The notes under the pieces: generated by a model
Told to the model about the DNA's origin: nothing
Databases searched by the model: none
Seen by the model: the letters and a program-made list of their open reading frames with translations, nothing else
DNA from: Rapana venosa
Lineage: Eukaryota; Mollusca; Gastropoda; Neogastropoda; Muricidae
Length of the DNA: 64,000 nucleotides
NCBI GenBank assembly: GCA_028751875.1
Contig: CM054155.1
Location: forward strand, 8,352,462 to 8,416,461
Direction: 5' to 3'
Shown here: piece by piece, positions 49,505 to 60,859 of the stretch
Position numbering within the stretch: position 1 is the first letter of the stretch
How the letters are laid out: the number at the start of each line of letters is the position of its first letter
Position numbers and translations under genes: made by a program

Positions 49505-49675
49505 TATTCTTTTATATTGAGGATAATGGAATAAGCACTTATGTGCTTTTTTACATCCTGTCCCCGCGTGTATGCAGTTTTGTAAATTGTGTCATGTGTT
49601 CCCACCGGCACACGATGGCCTAGTCTTACGAAAAGTGGAACAGGATTTAACGTGTGCGCAAGATGTTCTGTGTGT
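49505..49675 (-). repeat. SINE S1, body and tail
   Basis: Minus-strand copy with ATTGAGGATAATGGAATAAG and CACCGGCACACGATGGCC. It lies just upstream of the truncated 5' end of the LINE at 48,310-49,465. Confidence 0.82.
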
Positions 49676-49800
49676 ATGTGTGCATTTACGTGTGTACATG
49701 TGTGTGTGTGTGTATGTGCACGTGTGCGTGCGTGCGTGCGCGTGTCTCTCTCTCTCTCCCTATGTCTGTACACATCTGTGTCTGTGTGTGTATGCACATG
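49676..49800. repeat. (GT)n/(GTGC)n microsatellite
   Basis: GT with GC steps and a short CT run, between the S1 SINE and the pre-exon minisatellite. Confidence 0.88.
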
Positions 49801-49829
49801 CATGCATAGATGTATGTGAGTTTGAGGTT

Positions 49830-50776
49830 ACTGTATGTCCACAGCTATCATAACTGTATATATATTCAAGCTACTGTAAGTAACTCAGCTTATTCCATTA
49901 GAACATGTATTATTGTACGTCCACAGCTATCATAGCTGTATATATATTCACCCTACTGTAAGTAACTCAGCTTATTCCCTCAGAACATGTATCATAACTG
50001 TATATATATTCACAAATGTATATATATTCACCACTACTGTAAGTAACTCAGCTTATTGCCTCAGAACATGTATTAATGTACGTCCACAGCTATCATAACT
50101 GTATATATATTCACAAATGTATATATATTCACCACTACAGTAAGTAACTCAGCTTATTCCCTCAGAACATGTATTACTGTACCTCCACAGCTATCATAAC
50201 TGTATATATATTCACAAATGTATATATATTCACCACTACAGTAAGTAACTCAGCTTATTCCCTCAGAACATGTATTACTGTCCCTCCACAGCTATCAAAG
50301 TATCATAACTGTATATGTATTCACAGCTACTGTAAGTAACTCTGCTTATTCCATCAGAACACCTGTTACTGTAGTCCACAGCTATCATAACTGTATATTC
50401 ACTACTACTGTAAGTAACTCAGCTTATTAATTAATTTATTTATTTATTTTATTTATTCTTTTATATCGAGGATAATGGAATAAGCACTCATGTGCTTTTC
50501 TACATCCAGTCCCCGTGTGTATGTGGTTTTGTAAATTTTGTCATCTGTTCCCACCGGCACACAATGGCCTACTCTTTTGAAAAGCGGAACAGGATCTAAC
50601 GTGTGTGCAAGATGTTCTGCGTGCATTCGCACATGGGGCCTCAGAACATGTATTACTGTAGTCCACAGCTATCATAACTGTATATATATTCACAGCTACT
50701 GTAAGTGACTACATCCACAGCTATCAAAACTATATATATTCACCACTACAGTAAGTAACTCAGCTTATTCCCTCAG
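49830..50776 (+). repeat. Minisatellite directly upstream of the ACOT9 exon
   Basis: Imperfect tandem units of roughly 60 to 120 bp recur with the core CAGCTTATTCCCTCAGAAC, then ATGTATTACTGT, CCACAGCTATCATAACTG, TATATATATTCAC and CTACAGTAAGTAACT. Unit length varies by gain or loss of TATATATTCAC modules. The array is interrupted by an S1 SINE at about 50,440-50,642 and resumes immediately after it. The last unit runs into the exon and supplies its apparent splice acceptor. Confidence 0.85.
50440..50642 (-). repeat. SINE S1 inserted in the pre-exon minisatellite
   Basis: Minus-strand copy with ATCGAGGATAATGGAATAAG, CACCGGCACACAATGGCC and ACATGGGGCCTC. Minisatellite units flank it on both sides, so it inserted after the array formed. 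Confidence 0.85.
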
Positions 50777-51008
50777 AACACGTATCACCCCAACAGGCCT
50801 GAGGAAGGGGGCTTTGCCCAGGGCACGGAGGAGAACCTGCTGCCCATGAAGAGCAGGCAGGAGGACTGCCCGGTGCGGCAGATGAAGGACAGCTACCAGG
50901 AGGTCGTCATCCCCCTGGGGCAGAACCCCCACGTCAGAGAAAAGTACATCTCCTTCCTCCATGGCCTTCGATTTGGCCGGCTGTTGGAGGACTTGGACAC
51001 CTTTGCAG
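50777..51008 (+). CDS. ACOT9: ACOT9-like acyl-CoA thioesterase, internal exon
   Basis: This exon is open from the acceptor AG at 50,775-50,776 to the donor GTGAG at 51,009. It encodes about 77 residues and ends in phase 1. Recognisable ACOT9 family features are a charged stretch ending in MKDSY, then PLGQNP, REKY and RFGRLLEDLD, in the same order and spacing as in vertebrate ACOT9 just before and at the start of the first hotdog domain. ACOT9 is a mitochondrial acyl-CoA thioesterase that hydrolyses acyl-CoA to free acid and CoA. The exon is GC-rich compared with its surroundings, as expected for coding DNA. The 5' boundary is less sure: the AG at 50,775 belongs to the last unit of a minisatellite, and a second AG at 50,795 could also serve. 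Upstream exons with the start codon and targeting peptide were not found. Confidence 0.85.
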
Positions 51009-51261
51009 GTGAGAACCGTCGCCACCTTTGAAAAATGAACTTGATTCGTGAAAAGCTTTTGTGGTCTGTGAATTAAAGGAAAAGATGTATCTTCAAAGGT
51101 GGTTCTTTTGGTTTTTTGGGATACCCTTTCATAGAGATTGTACAGTCTGTCTAAAATGAAACTGAGAATCTGTCAAAATTAGTCGAAAAGGAATTATGTG
51201 ATTTAATACTCACGGACTGTAGACATAGAGTTGGATTTAGTATGGAAGATGAAAATGACCA

Positions 51262-51400
51262 CAGTGTCAAGTCAAATTTTTATTTCCAGATGGTACATTG
51301 AATTAGCAATGCATTTGCTTTTTTTTCATCAAGCCATCTATCTAGGAGCAAAAAACAACTTGATCAATATTATCTAACTACATTAGTACCATAACCGATA
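51262..51400 (+). repeat. Dispersed repeat D in the ACOT9 intron
   Basis: GTCAAGTCAAATTTTTATTT, GATGGTACATTGAATTAGC and TCATCAAGCCATCTATCTA match 35,325-35,470. Confidence 0.6.
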
Positions 51401-51816
51401 ATAAAACTCCAAAAGAAAAATAGAAACAGAGAAGAAAAGAAAGAAAGCACACACACACACGCACGCACGCATGCACGCACACTCACACTCGACCAAAAAC
51501 AAAATACAACAAAATTCATCAATGAAAATGGTCCCCCCCTCCCCACCCCCCCCCCCCCCCCCCAAGAAAAATACACTGCATAACTTGTACACACATACAT
51601 GCACGCACACACATGCACACGCAATGCAACGCAACACAATATAACACAACACAACACAACACAACACACACATTCATACACATACCCACATACATACATG
51701 CACACATTTGTACTCACTTAGATTTGGATTACAAGAAAATGTGAGAGAAAATGTAAAATACCACACAAAATATATCAGGTTACAATATTACCCATTTCAT
51801 TGTCATACTTTATAAT

Positions 51817-51935
51817 TAATAATAATAATAATAATGTATGAAAATTTATATAGCGCTGAATCTTGTAAATTAAACAAATCAAAGCGCTTGCATTCACATC
51901 ATTCACACGCATGCAACCATCCACAAATATCAATA
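51817..51935 (+). repeat. Short element G with a GCGC core and (AAT)n end
   Basis: (AAT)n, then TTTATATAGCGCTGAATCTT and AATCAAAGCGCTTG. The AGCGCT motifs near each end can pair. Copies at 28,857, 45,159, 56,373, 63,190 and about 5,995 share this order. Confidence 0.7.
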
Positions 51936-52244
51936 TAAACAAATATCAAATTTATATACACAACACACTTAGGTGGGGGTGGTGGAGGTGAAGGTAGCTA
52001 TTGAAAACTAGGAACAGATAACAGGGGACAATGACAACCAACACACAAAAAGTATGTGTGATTTTATCTTTTTTGTCCTGTTATTTTGAGGGTAATGGTG
52101 TGTGTGCATGCGTGTGTGCGCACGTAGTGTGTGTACATACAAGATATGCCTGTATGTGTGGATATAAATGCAGATATGAAGCGCATTAGATGTTGTGTAC
52201 GACAATTATAATGTATCTTCTGTGATCACTTGTTTTCTGTGCAG

Positions 52245-52340
52245 TGTGGATCTGCTACATCCATAACCAGGACCCCAGACGAGGAGGGGAAATCTTGAAG
52301 TCTCCCCTGTCTACTGTCACTGCCCTTGTAGACCGCATCG
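52245..52340 (+). CDS. ACOT9: ACOT9-like acyl-CoA thioesterase, next exon
   Basis: This 96-nt phase 1-1 exon lies between a pyrimidine-rich acceptor ending GCAG (52,241-52,244) and the donor GTAAAC at 52,341. Joined to the exon ending at 51,008, the split codon becomes Val, and the protein reads DLDTFAVWICYIHNQ, then SPLSTVTALVDRI. This matches the start of the first hotdog domain of ACOT9 (DLDSLGVLICYMHNK and SPLSIVTALVDKI in the human protein). A lysine/glycine-rich insertion of a few residues sits between the two conserved blocks. The phase agreement across the 1,236-bp intron is strong evidence that both exons belong to one gene. The following exons, with the rest of the two hotdog domains, are not visible before 64,000. 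They may lie beyond the window or be hidden in the poor-quality sequence after 52.6 kb. Confidence 0.88.
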
Positions 52341-54569
52341 GTAAACACTTGTCTTCTAGTTTGGCTTTGGTGGTTGAACTTATGTTTGCTATTTGTATCA
52401 ATGATCAGTTGTTGCTGTTGCTATTGTTGCATTTTGAAGATGCTGTTCATATTTTGATTTGTTTTTGCAAGATATGACGCTATATTAATTCCTTTGTACC
52501 TTCATCATCTCATTTTTCTTTTTTAGTAGTAGTATGTAGGTAGTTATTTGGTTTCAAGCGTAATGTTTAACATGTAAAATGGTACTCGTGGCCCATAGTA
52601 TGAAGTAAAAGTATCCCCAAAATACTTCTTTTTTTTTTTTCCAACAACTCTAATAGTTTTTTGTACATTTTTTTCATGTATCAAAACTGTTTTATGGGGG
52701 GGAGTGGAAGGGGGGAAAGGAAGGGGGGGAGGAGGGGGGGGGGGGGAGGGAAAGGGGGGGGTTCGTTTTTTTTGGGGGGTTGGATGGTTGTGTTTTATTT
52801 TGCCTGGGAATTTTTTTTTTTGTCCAGATCAGACTGAAGGTCCCTGGTGAAGGGGCTTGACCCCTGGGTTAGTGGACCCTGGCCGTGTGGCTAACCCATT
52901 TTGGTGTTGACGGTTTTTTAACCCACTAGAGCCCCCCCCTGAAATTTTTTCCGGGGTAAACGTGCACCCTATTGTCTCAACCCGGAAATTTCCGGGGGTG
53001 TCGAACCAAAGTAAACAAGCCGCTGCCTTGACTCGTTAAAGGGAAAGAACCCCAAAAATTAGTGGGAATCACTCCTGTTGCTTGCAACACCCAGTGCACA
53101 AACGTAGAAAAAATGACTTTTTTTAGCTCGTATTTTTTTTTTTTGATACTGTTTGGGAAGTTCTTGTTCAAAATGGCTGACACTTTTGTTGAAGGCATCA
53201 TAACTTTACCGTGTAAAAAGGGGCAAATAAATGTGTTTTTACTAACGTGATAAAAACACGTGTGTTTCAGGAAATAGTGTTTTTTAAAAAAAAATAAAAT
53301 GAGTTTTTGGCCTGGATTTGTTTGATGTTGTTGAGGGGGGGTAGTAAATTACGTGGTGATGAAAAAAAGGTTTTTTTTTTGTTGAATTTTTTTTTTTAAA
53401 ATTTTTTTGGAAGGAAATATCATGCTAACTAATTTTGGTTGGCCTGAATAATCTACAATAAAATTTTCTGGCTTTGGGGTAGATTTTTATCAGGATATTA
53501 TGTGAGTTTTCTGAGAAAGAGGGATATAACATAGCAGGGGTACAAAAGGATTTTTTTCCCCCATAAAATGGGTGCCTTGAATGGGCAGTAAGAGGAAAAA
53601 GTTTTGACAGTTTTGTTTTCTTTTTTTTGATTTCTTTTTGTTGTTTTGTTGTCTTTGTCGTTTCTTACTTTCTTCCTTTCCCCTTTTTTTTTCTTTTTTT
53701 CAAAAATGTTGGGTTAATCCAATCTAAATTGTTTTTTCATGTTAAAATACAATACAATTCTTTTACAAAAATAGCACAGAAATTTTTTTTTTATGGCACA
53801 TTTTTCTGTATAAAGTATTTTTAGTATTTAGTATAGGCCCCTTTTTTTATTAAATAAAAATAACAATAACAATGATATAATAATAATAAAATTATCTTTT
53901 TTATTATGGCAGGTACATTTGCTTGCCTATAATTTGTTAAAGGTGGTTTTGACCTCATTTGATTATAGACTTATTTTTTTTTTCTTTTTTTGACATGCAG
54001 TTTTAACTGACTGGCTGGTGAAGTGATCTGGGGATCGTAAAAGTCCCCCACCCTTAATTCCCCAGAGACGATCCCAAAATTAAATTTTTTAAAACCTCAA
54101 ACGGTCTTGGGGTCACAACTGTGGTGGTTTGAAAAAGAGTACATGCTTAGAAAGTCCAATTTCCACACCTTTTGCCCATTAAAAGAAAGAGAAGGCTGGT
54201 TGGCTGCTTGGTTTTGATGATCGTCAAAGTTGCTCTGATTGCAGCCTACACCCACTAAGGGGTTTGAGTATTAAAATCAGAACCAAAAAAATTTGAGATT
54301 GCCATTAAGTCATAGACCCGGAAGACTTCTGAGTGAAAAAAAAGAAGAAAGAGATCCCTTTGATTTAACTTTTTTTCCCCGAGGCTGAAGTGGAGCAAAA
54401 AATGCGACATTTTTGGCGAGTGATTTATGTCTGGTGTCTGTGGCAGTAATGAACTTTCACGGGCCCAAGAAAACATAAAGAGGGGTTAGGTGTGTCCACA
54501 GTTTTGTTTTGTTTTTTGCCAGTCGCGCAGTACCCCATGAGGGCACAGCATGTATTCTTAATCTTGTTC
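52341..54569. other. Non-coding sequence after the ACOT9 exon
   Basis: Presumed next intron. It is clean to about 52,620, then homopolymer-rich, with a G-rich stretch at 52,690-52,770. No further ACOT9 exon was recognised, but frameshifting errors could hide one. Confidence 0.55.
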
Positions 54570-54815
54570 AAGGGATTTTTTTCTCGGGAGTTAACTCAGT
54601 CCGCCCATCTCCAAAAAAAAGTCTTTGGATGAGCTGAAAAAAAGGGTCACGTGTCGAACGCGCAAATTTCTTGACACATTAAAAACCTTTCTGCTTTTTG
54701 GAAGAGTAGGCCTTGTGTGCCGTGGAAATGGATGAAACTTGAAAAAACTGGAACACAGGGAAACGGGATGTAAAAAAAACCACATGTGCTTACCCTTTAT
54801 CTTTAAATAAAAAAA
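54570..54815 (+). repeat. SINE S1, degraded copy
   Basis: TCTTTGGATGAG, GGAAGAGTAGGCCTTGTGTG and an A-rich tail can be recognised. It has many indels against the 37,346 copy. Confidence 0.65.
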
Positions 54816-56372
54816 TTTTTTTAAAAACTTTAAATATAAAACCTTTTGGTTTTAGCACTATCAGGGATGGAATTCAACCCCGGGGACTGGGTTTTTTGGG
54901 GGTTTTGTTTGTTCAGAGCTTCAGGCCCGAAACCTTTTCCCCTTTAAAAAGACGTGAAGTGCGGGTACGTGCCTGGGCGGCAAACCCTCCTGGAAGTCCC
55001 CCTGTTTTTTTTGAACAGGTGTGGGGGGGGGTTCATTTTTTTTTTTTTTTTTTTCTTTTTTCGTCTTTTTTAAGTTTTGTTTATTTTAGTCTTTTTTTGT
55101 TTTTTTTTCGATGCCTTTTGAATTTTTAAGTGGTATACTCTTGAATTTTTTCTTCCCTTCACCTACCCCGTGCCCCGTGGACCGTGGGGGACACCCATGA
55201 AGATTTTGCAACCAGCTTCCCCACCCCCCACGGTCCTCTGCTCCAGGGGGTTAGAGTCAGTTCTTTTTGTACAGATTTTGGTTTGAGTATGCGCAGTCAT
55301 GAAATGCAATGCAAAGCAAAACAATACAGTAACAGAACAAATACAAAATACACAACAACGAATTTTGATTAAAAAACTCACTTCACTTCACCCACTACAC
55401 TACACTGCACTGCATGCCTTTGCACAATACTACCCTACGCTATGCTACTTTTCCTTTCAAATTACATTAAAAAAATACGCTACACTAATTCATTCTTAAA
55501 ATTTTACATTTTTACACCACTACACAAAAAACTTTCCTCTATCAAAAAAAACTTCAATAGAATTCGGCAATACGCAGTTCCTTTGTCCAATTTTGTGAAG
55601 ATTTTGGAGTATTTCCCTTGACAACCACTCTCTAGAAAAATTTTCACCCAGCCCTCCCAGTTTGCTACTATAATTACGGCGCATAAGCGCGATTCGCAAG
55701 TATTGCCACTGATGAAAAAACTTCCAAGCTTGTCCATCTCTTTTTTTCTTTACTTTTAATACTGTAATTTCTTTTGGCGGGCCTACCGGCATCATCTATC
55801 CACTTTTTCAACGCATACAAAACTTGCACTCGACGGGCCCCAAAGAAAGAAAAAATCTAAACCAAACCCTCCTCTTCTGCGATTTTCTGGTTCCTTCTCA
55901 CAAAGACTGGGTAAAAATCAATACCCTTGTTTCAAATGTCTCCACAAATCTGCCCCCTTTATTTTTGTAACTGTCCTTAAATGTCACTCCATCCCTTTCC
56001 CCTTCGTTCAGCCGCAATACTTTGTGCTTTCGAACCCCCGATTCAAAAAAAACCACTTTTTGCCGTCCCCCCTTCTCTGTTTTGGTCCATCCACCTGGAA
56101 TGACCCCCCCTCTTCATTTTCGAAAAAAGCCTTCACTTGATTCCTTCAAACCCACCTCAAAAACATTTTTTTCTACCTGAGACTTTCCCCCCCTATCTGC
56201 CCCTAATTTTCAAAAACATCTTTCCCTTTAAGTGTTTTTCTGTGTGTGTGGGTGGTGTGTGTGGTGTTTTGTGTGTGTGTGTGTGTTGTGCGTGTGCGTG
56301 CGTAGGGGCCGGCTGGATTTGAAATCTGTTGTTTATTTTTTGGGGAGAGTTGATGCCTGTAAAGTTTGAGCG
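54816..56372. other. Unclassified homopolymer-rich sequence
   Basis: No gene seen. CACTA-like words appear at about 55,380-55,440, and a GT run lies at 56,240-56,300. Confidence 0.5.
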
Positions 56373-56445
56373 AAAGCGCTTCGATTTGTTGTTTTCTACA
56401 AATTCAGCCTTATAAATTCCAAAAATTTTTTATTATTTTTTCTAC
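56373..56445 (-). repeat. Element G
   Basis: AAAGCGCTTCGATTTGTTGT, AAATTCAGCC and TATAAATTCC, then a TTATT run. The minus-strand order matches 51,817-51,935. Confidence 0.65.
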
Positions 56446-56639
56446 ACTACTTACACTTGTACAATACACTACTTGCATCACTTTTACATTAACCCCACTG
56501 CACTACACTGACTTCCCACACCGAAATGCAAAAAAAAGGTTTTTTTTTTTTTTTTTTTGCTTGGCAAAATTTGTTCTTTCTTTCATGTAGGGGAAATAAC
56601 CATGTTTTTTTTAAAACATCCTTTTTGAATGGGTGAGGG

Positions 56640-56945
56640 CACTTGTGGATCCCGCCAAGGCTTTGTGGTTAACTAATCAAAACATTGAGAGAAGTGTGGA
56701 GTCACAGCACATGAAGCAGCAAAACCCCTTTTAAAATGAGACTAAAACCCGGCCCCTGTGTTCGACGCATGCAGAACATCTTGCCCAAAAATGTTAAACG
56801 TTTTCCCGCTTTTTGGGAAAGAGTGGGGATTTGTGCCGGTGGAAACGTGACAAAATTTACAAAACCGCATACCCCGGGGGGGACGGGATGAAAAAAAAGA
56901 CATGATGCTTATTCCATTATCCCGATATAAAAGTTTTGATAAATA
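56640..56945 (+). repeat. SINE S1, degraded copy with head
   Basis: The head with TTGTGGTTAACTAATC is weak. The body has ATGAGACTAAAACCCGGCCC, GTGCCGGTGGAAACGTGAC and TGCTTATTCCATTATCCCG. Confidence 0.65.
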
Positions 56946-57114
56946 AGGGGCCCCAGGCCCAGTGCTAAAAATACAAAAGTATGCCCCCCTTCCCTTTTTT
57001 TCCAAGTCCAGTGCAGTCATTTCTGTATATTTTGCACCAGGGGGGAGGAACGGATAGAGCTGAGAGCAGCTGAAAACTGACTGCGTTTTTATTTATTTAT
57101 TTATACACTTTTAA

Positions 57115-57375
57115 GTCTTGGAGTTTCTCTGCGTAAATTCGGGTGTTCCCCAGGGGGGCGCATCGCCAAAAAGGCAGCGCTACCTTTTTATTTTTTATTT
57201 TTCCCTGTCTGCAAGTGTATTTTTTTTCCTATCGAGTGGCTTTTTTCACATATTTTGCCGGGGACTCTCTTTGTTCTTGGGGGTTCTTTTCTATTAAATA
57301 TTTAGTGTAACCCCGGGACCTGGGTTTATCATCTCATCCGAAAGACTACACCCATACCACCCTCATGGTCAATTG
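57115..57375 (-). repeat. SINE S3, degraded copy
   Basis: GGTGTTCCCCAGGGGGGCGC, CAGCGCTACC, CCTATCGAGTGGC and TCATCTCATCCGAAAGAC in minus-strand order. Confidence 0.7.
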
Positions 57376-57395
57376 GGGAAAAACTGTACACCCCC

Positions 57396-57428
57396 CTTTT
57401 TGCCCCCCCCCCCAAACCCCCCCCCCTT

Positions 57429-57482
<54 letters not shown>
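57396..57482. repeat. Poly-C block
   Basis: C runs ending in more than 50 consecutive C. Probably an inflated homopolymer. Confidence 0.88.
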
Positions 57483-57484
<2 letters not shown>

Positions 57485-57644
57485 AAAGAAGAGAATGCCA
57501 CCTTTTCAAAAATGATTTTTTCCCTTTTCTGGTGATGATATTAAAAACCCTCTTCATAGTTTTTTGTAAAGTATGTATAATGTAAAAATTTTGTAATAAA
57601 GGATGCTGCGACATGGGAAATGATGTTTTGTAAAATCATTTGTT

Positions 57645-58440
57645 TTGCTTCCCAGTGGGGGATGGGGGGGCCTGTCAGTTAATGAGCATTCCCCCCCTTT
57701 GGAAATTCTGTACTAGAAATTCCCTCTTTTTCTATCACTTCTTTGTTTCTGCCTTGTTCCTTTTTTCCCTGTCACCTCCTTTTTGTCTATTTTCTGCCTT
57801 CTTGGTCCTTTTCCTGCTTTTTCCAGGGAAAGATTTCAAAGAAATTTTTCTTTAACCGAAGTCGGATGGCGGGGCCCTGACTTGTCAGGCGTTAAGACCA
57901 AACAGAATATTTTGTTGAGCTTAAACAAAAAAAAAGAAGTGGTTTGGAAAAAACAGGAGGGAGGGGTGTATGGCAAAGTCCCTTTTCGGGGCGTTAACCT
58001 GAAACCAAAAGGGTGCCTTTTGTTGGTTAGCTTTTTTACCGGAAATGGAAACGCCCAGGGTCCATTACCGAAAAAAGAATTTAAATTTTTCGGTGGGGAC
58101 GGGATGCTCGTGGTCGGGAGTTATGCTTTCCCCACCTTAAAAGGGTATGGGGGGTTGGTGGGGGGCGGGGGGCCCGGGGGGGAAAGGGGGGGGGGGGGGG
58201 GCCCCCCCCTTTTGGGGGGGGAAGGGGGGGGGGAGAGGGGAGGGGGGGGGGGGGGGAAAAGGGGCGGGTTTGGGGGGGGGGGGGGGTTTTTTTTTTGGGG
58301 TTTTTTTAAGGGCGGTGTCCCCCAAAGTTGGACACACGGGGCCCTGATTTGTCGCACTTAAACCAGCGAAAACATTTTTTCGCTCATTTGACTGACAATG
58401 ATAGTTTCGTCTGAGTTTTTGGAAAAAGATAAAACCCGAC
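57645..58440 (+). repeat. Dispersed repeat C, split by G/C-rich sequence
   Basis: The left part (57,645-57,905) and right part (58,340-58,440) correspond to the two halves of 34,625-35,000. Between them lies about 430 bp, including the G-rich stretch at 58,150-58,290. The end of the left part (GCCCTGACTTGTCAGGCGTTA) and the start of the right part (GCCCTGATTTGTCGCACTTA) overlap the same consensus, so this may be two adjacent partial copies. Confidence 0.6.
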
Positions 58441-58764
58441 TAGTGTACCTGTTATCTGTTCCCTTCTCTGTCACCCTGTTGACAGTAGAAGTCTCCCACA
58501 AGTGCACCAGGGTTCACCATTTTCTCTCTGTCTTGCTGATTCTACCACCCCGTAGCCTCCCCCCAGACACTGATCTCAGTGATGTTTTTGGCGTGTAGGA
58601 TTTGGGGCTGCCCCTCTTTTGCTGACTATGATAGAGAAACTTTAATTCTTGAAAAAATAATATGAATTTATTATTTTTCCCATTGTTACAGTTTGGATTA
58701 CCATTTGTAGTATTAAAAATATATGTTTTTTATTGTTGGGGGGGGTGGTTTATTTTTATTTTCT

Positions 58765-59000
58765 ATTTCAGTCACGCTTTTCTGTGTGAAATTTGGGTCC
58801 CCCCTGGGGAGAGCGCGTCACCACAAGGCAGCGCCACCTTTTTTTTTCCCTGTTGCAACTGATTTGTTTCCCTATCGAGTGGTTTTCTTTTACAGATTTT
58901 TTGCCAGGGACAGCTCTCTTGTTCCGGGGTGTTTTTTTAGTGCGTAATAATTGGTAACGCATGGGGCCCTGGGTTTTATCGTTCATTCAAAAGACAAATA
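58765..59000 (-). repeat. SINE S3, degraded copy
   Basis: TGTGTGAAATTTGGGTCCCC, GGGGAGAGCGCGTCACCAC, GGCAGCGCCACC and TTTCCCTATCGAGTGGTT in minus-strand order. Confidence 0.75.
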
Positions 59001-59189
59001 TACTGATAAAACTTGTTGTATTGTTCCTTGTAAACATTTTGGAAATACTACCCTGTAATACTTTTTTAAAAAATTTATTAAGTATGGAATTTTTTTGCGC
59101 TGACCTTTGTAAAGCAACAAAGCAAAGCGTCGATGAAATTTTTTTTTTTTTTATTTATGCTGTGTATACAGGTTTTTAAAAATGTTGTA

Positions 59190-59320
59190 CTGTTCCCCCC
59201 GGGACACAATGGCCTACTCTTTCGAACAGCGGAACGGATTTAAGTGTGCGCAAATATTCTGCAGCTTTTTCGACCGGGGCCCCTGTTTATGTCTCATCCA
59301 AAAAGGACTTTTCAAAAACA
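59190..59320 (-). repeat. SINE S1 fragment, degraded
   Basis: GACACAATGGCCTACTCTTT, AACAGCGGAACGGATTTAAG and TATGTCTCATCCAAAAAGG mark a minus-strand body. Confidence 0.65.
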
Positions 59321-59559
59321 GTGAAAATTTCCCCATGTTTGTTTCAGACAGCTGTGGGTGCCCCTCTGCACCCCGGAGGGGCGGAAGGTGGGAAATTTTT
59401 CCCCTGGGAGAGGTGTATATCCTTCCCAGCGTTGTGTACACTTCTTCATGCAGGGAAAAATTTGGGCATTTTTTCCTTCTCACCAGACATTTTAACGCAT
59501 GCCTTTACCTTTTATTTCAAAGGAGGGGAAGAGAGAGTCAGCCCAGGGTTTACATAAGG

Positions 59560-59810
59560 AAAGGTGTCCCATAACCTTGGGGGTCATAGGGGAGCGAGGC
59601 ATCAGAGACCTAGCTTCTCCGGGGGCCAGCATATTGGGGGCCCACGCCCATCTCCTCTCCCTCGCTGTTTTCCCTTCCCTGCCCCTAAAGGGCAGGTACC
59701 TTTACAATGGGGGACTGTACTGAAGCCAAGGCATGCAAAAGGTCACCATCCCAACCCCGTAACCACATCATGCTTTCCTTGGGCTATGGGAAAGCAGTGC
59801 TAAACTTGAG
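59560..59810 (-). repeat. SINE S2, degraded copy
   Basis: AGGGGAGCGAGGCATCAGAG, GGGCAGGTACC and GGGGGACTGTACTGAAGCC appear in order. The head end is poor. Confidence 0.7.
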
Positions 59811-60859
59811 CTTTTTAATGGGTTAAGGGGGTAAAATTTGCTTCCCCTTGTTACTTTTTGGAAGCTGTGTTTTCTCCCAATGGGGTTTTCTTTTTTTTTC
59901 CCTGCCGTTTTTTTTAACTTCTTTTTGGATTTATAGATCCAACAAAAGAAAACACTTCATGGAAATTTTTCCCTTGAAGGTTTTTTGTGTGAAAAATTTT
60001 GGAGGCCCCCCCACATAAAGAAGAAAATTTTTTTTTTTAACTGTTTTTTGAAGGAAAAATTAATGAAAACAAACAAAAAAGGGAAAAAATAAAAAATTTT
60101 ATAAAAAAAATTTAAACAAATTGAAATGTAGCTGTTGTGAAAGGAAAATTTTGGTTTTTAAGCATATTTTGGTGAAGAAGGGGGGAAAGGTTTTTTTAAG
60201 TGTTTAAAAAGCAAAAGGAAGCAAATTTTCCTTTTGAACTAGGCTGAACGCTCAATTTTTTGTCTACAAATCAAAAATTAAAACCCTGACCCCCCCCTAA
60301 AAAATCGTTTAAAAAATTCATCAAACCCCTCATTTTGTTTAGTTCATTTATCGTAATCGGGGGGGGGTTACACCTTTTTTTGCCTCACACTTTTACCCAT
60401 TTTGACCCAACCCGTTTTTTCCAAAAAGGGTTTTTCCTTTTGGGATTTTAAATCATTAAACCCCATTTCCCCTGAAATTCTTTAGATGACACTATAAACG
60501 AGGATTTGGGGTGTGAACGCATGCGAACATCTTTGCACATTTAAAAACCTGTTCTTTTGGTTAGAAAAAAAAGACAAAAACACACATATTTAATATTTAT
60601 CTAAAATTTAATATGATATATATGTTTGTGTGTGTGTAAGATAGATGGCAGGCGGGGCGATACAATTTTATTTTAATGGTGCAAAAAAGGGTTGTGAATG
60701 AAAGAATCTTGCCTTGGTAAACCTCGTAACTCTAGCCAAGGATTAGAACAAACAACAACAACAACAAGAATTCAATAGAGATGTGTGACAAAAAACCAAC
60801 AACCTTGTATTGGAGAGAATTTCAATTGCTTTTTTCAATTTTAAAAAAAGGCCTCTGTT
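59811..60859. other. Unclassified AT-rich sequence
   Basis: Heavy in A and T runs. Only a degraded S1 fragment at 60,440-60,580 and a short (AAC)n at about 60,750-60,766 are recognisable. Confidence 0.5.
60440..60580 (+). repeat. SINE S1 fragment, badly degraded
   Basis: TTAGATGACACTATAAACGA and ACATTTAAAAACCTGTTC recall the S1 body. The rest is not alignable. Confidence 0.4.

Larger units (their letters stand above)
51009..52244 (+). other. Intron between the two ACOT9-like exons
   Basis: A 1,236-bp GT-AG intron. It holds a repeat D copy at about 51,262-51,400, (CA)n tracts at about 51,449-51,495 and 51,590-51,690, a poly-C run near 51,545-51,563, and a G element with a GCGC core at 51,817-51,935. 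The rest is unremarkable AT-rich sequence. Confidence 0.8.

Noticed and set aside
49830..50776. CRISPR array
   Set aside because: Units are variable in length, spacers are themselves repeated, the DNA is animal, and no cas genes occur.
58398..58598. Possible exon near repeat C
   Set aside because: The frame is short, no donor or acceptor fits, and its start lies in repeat C.
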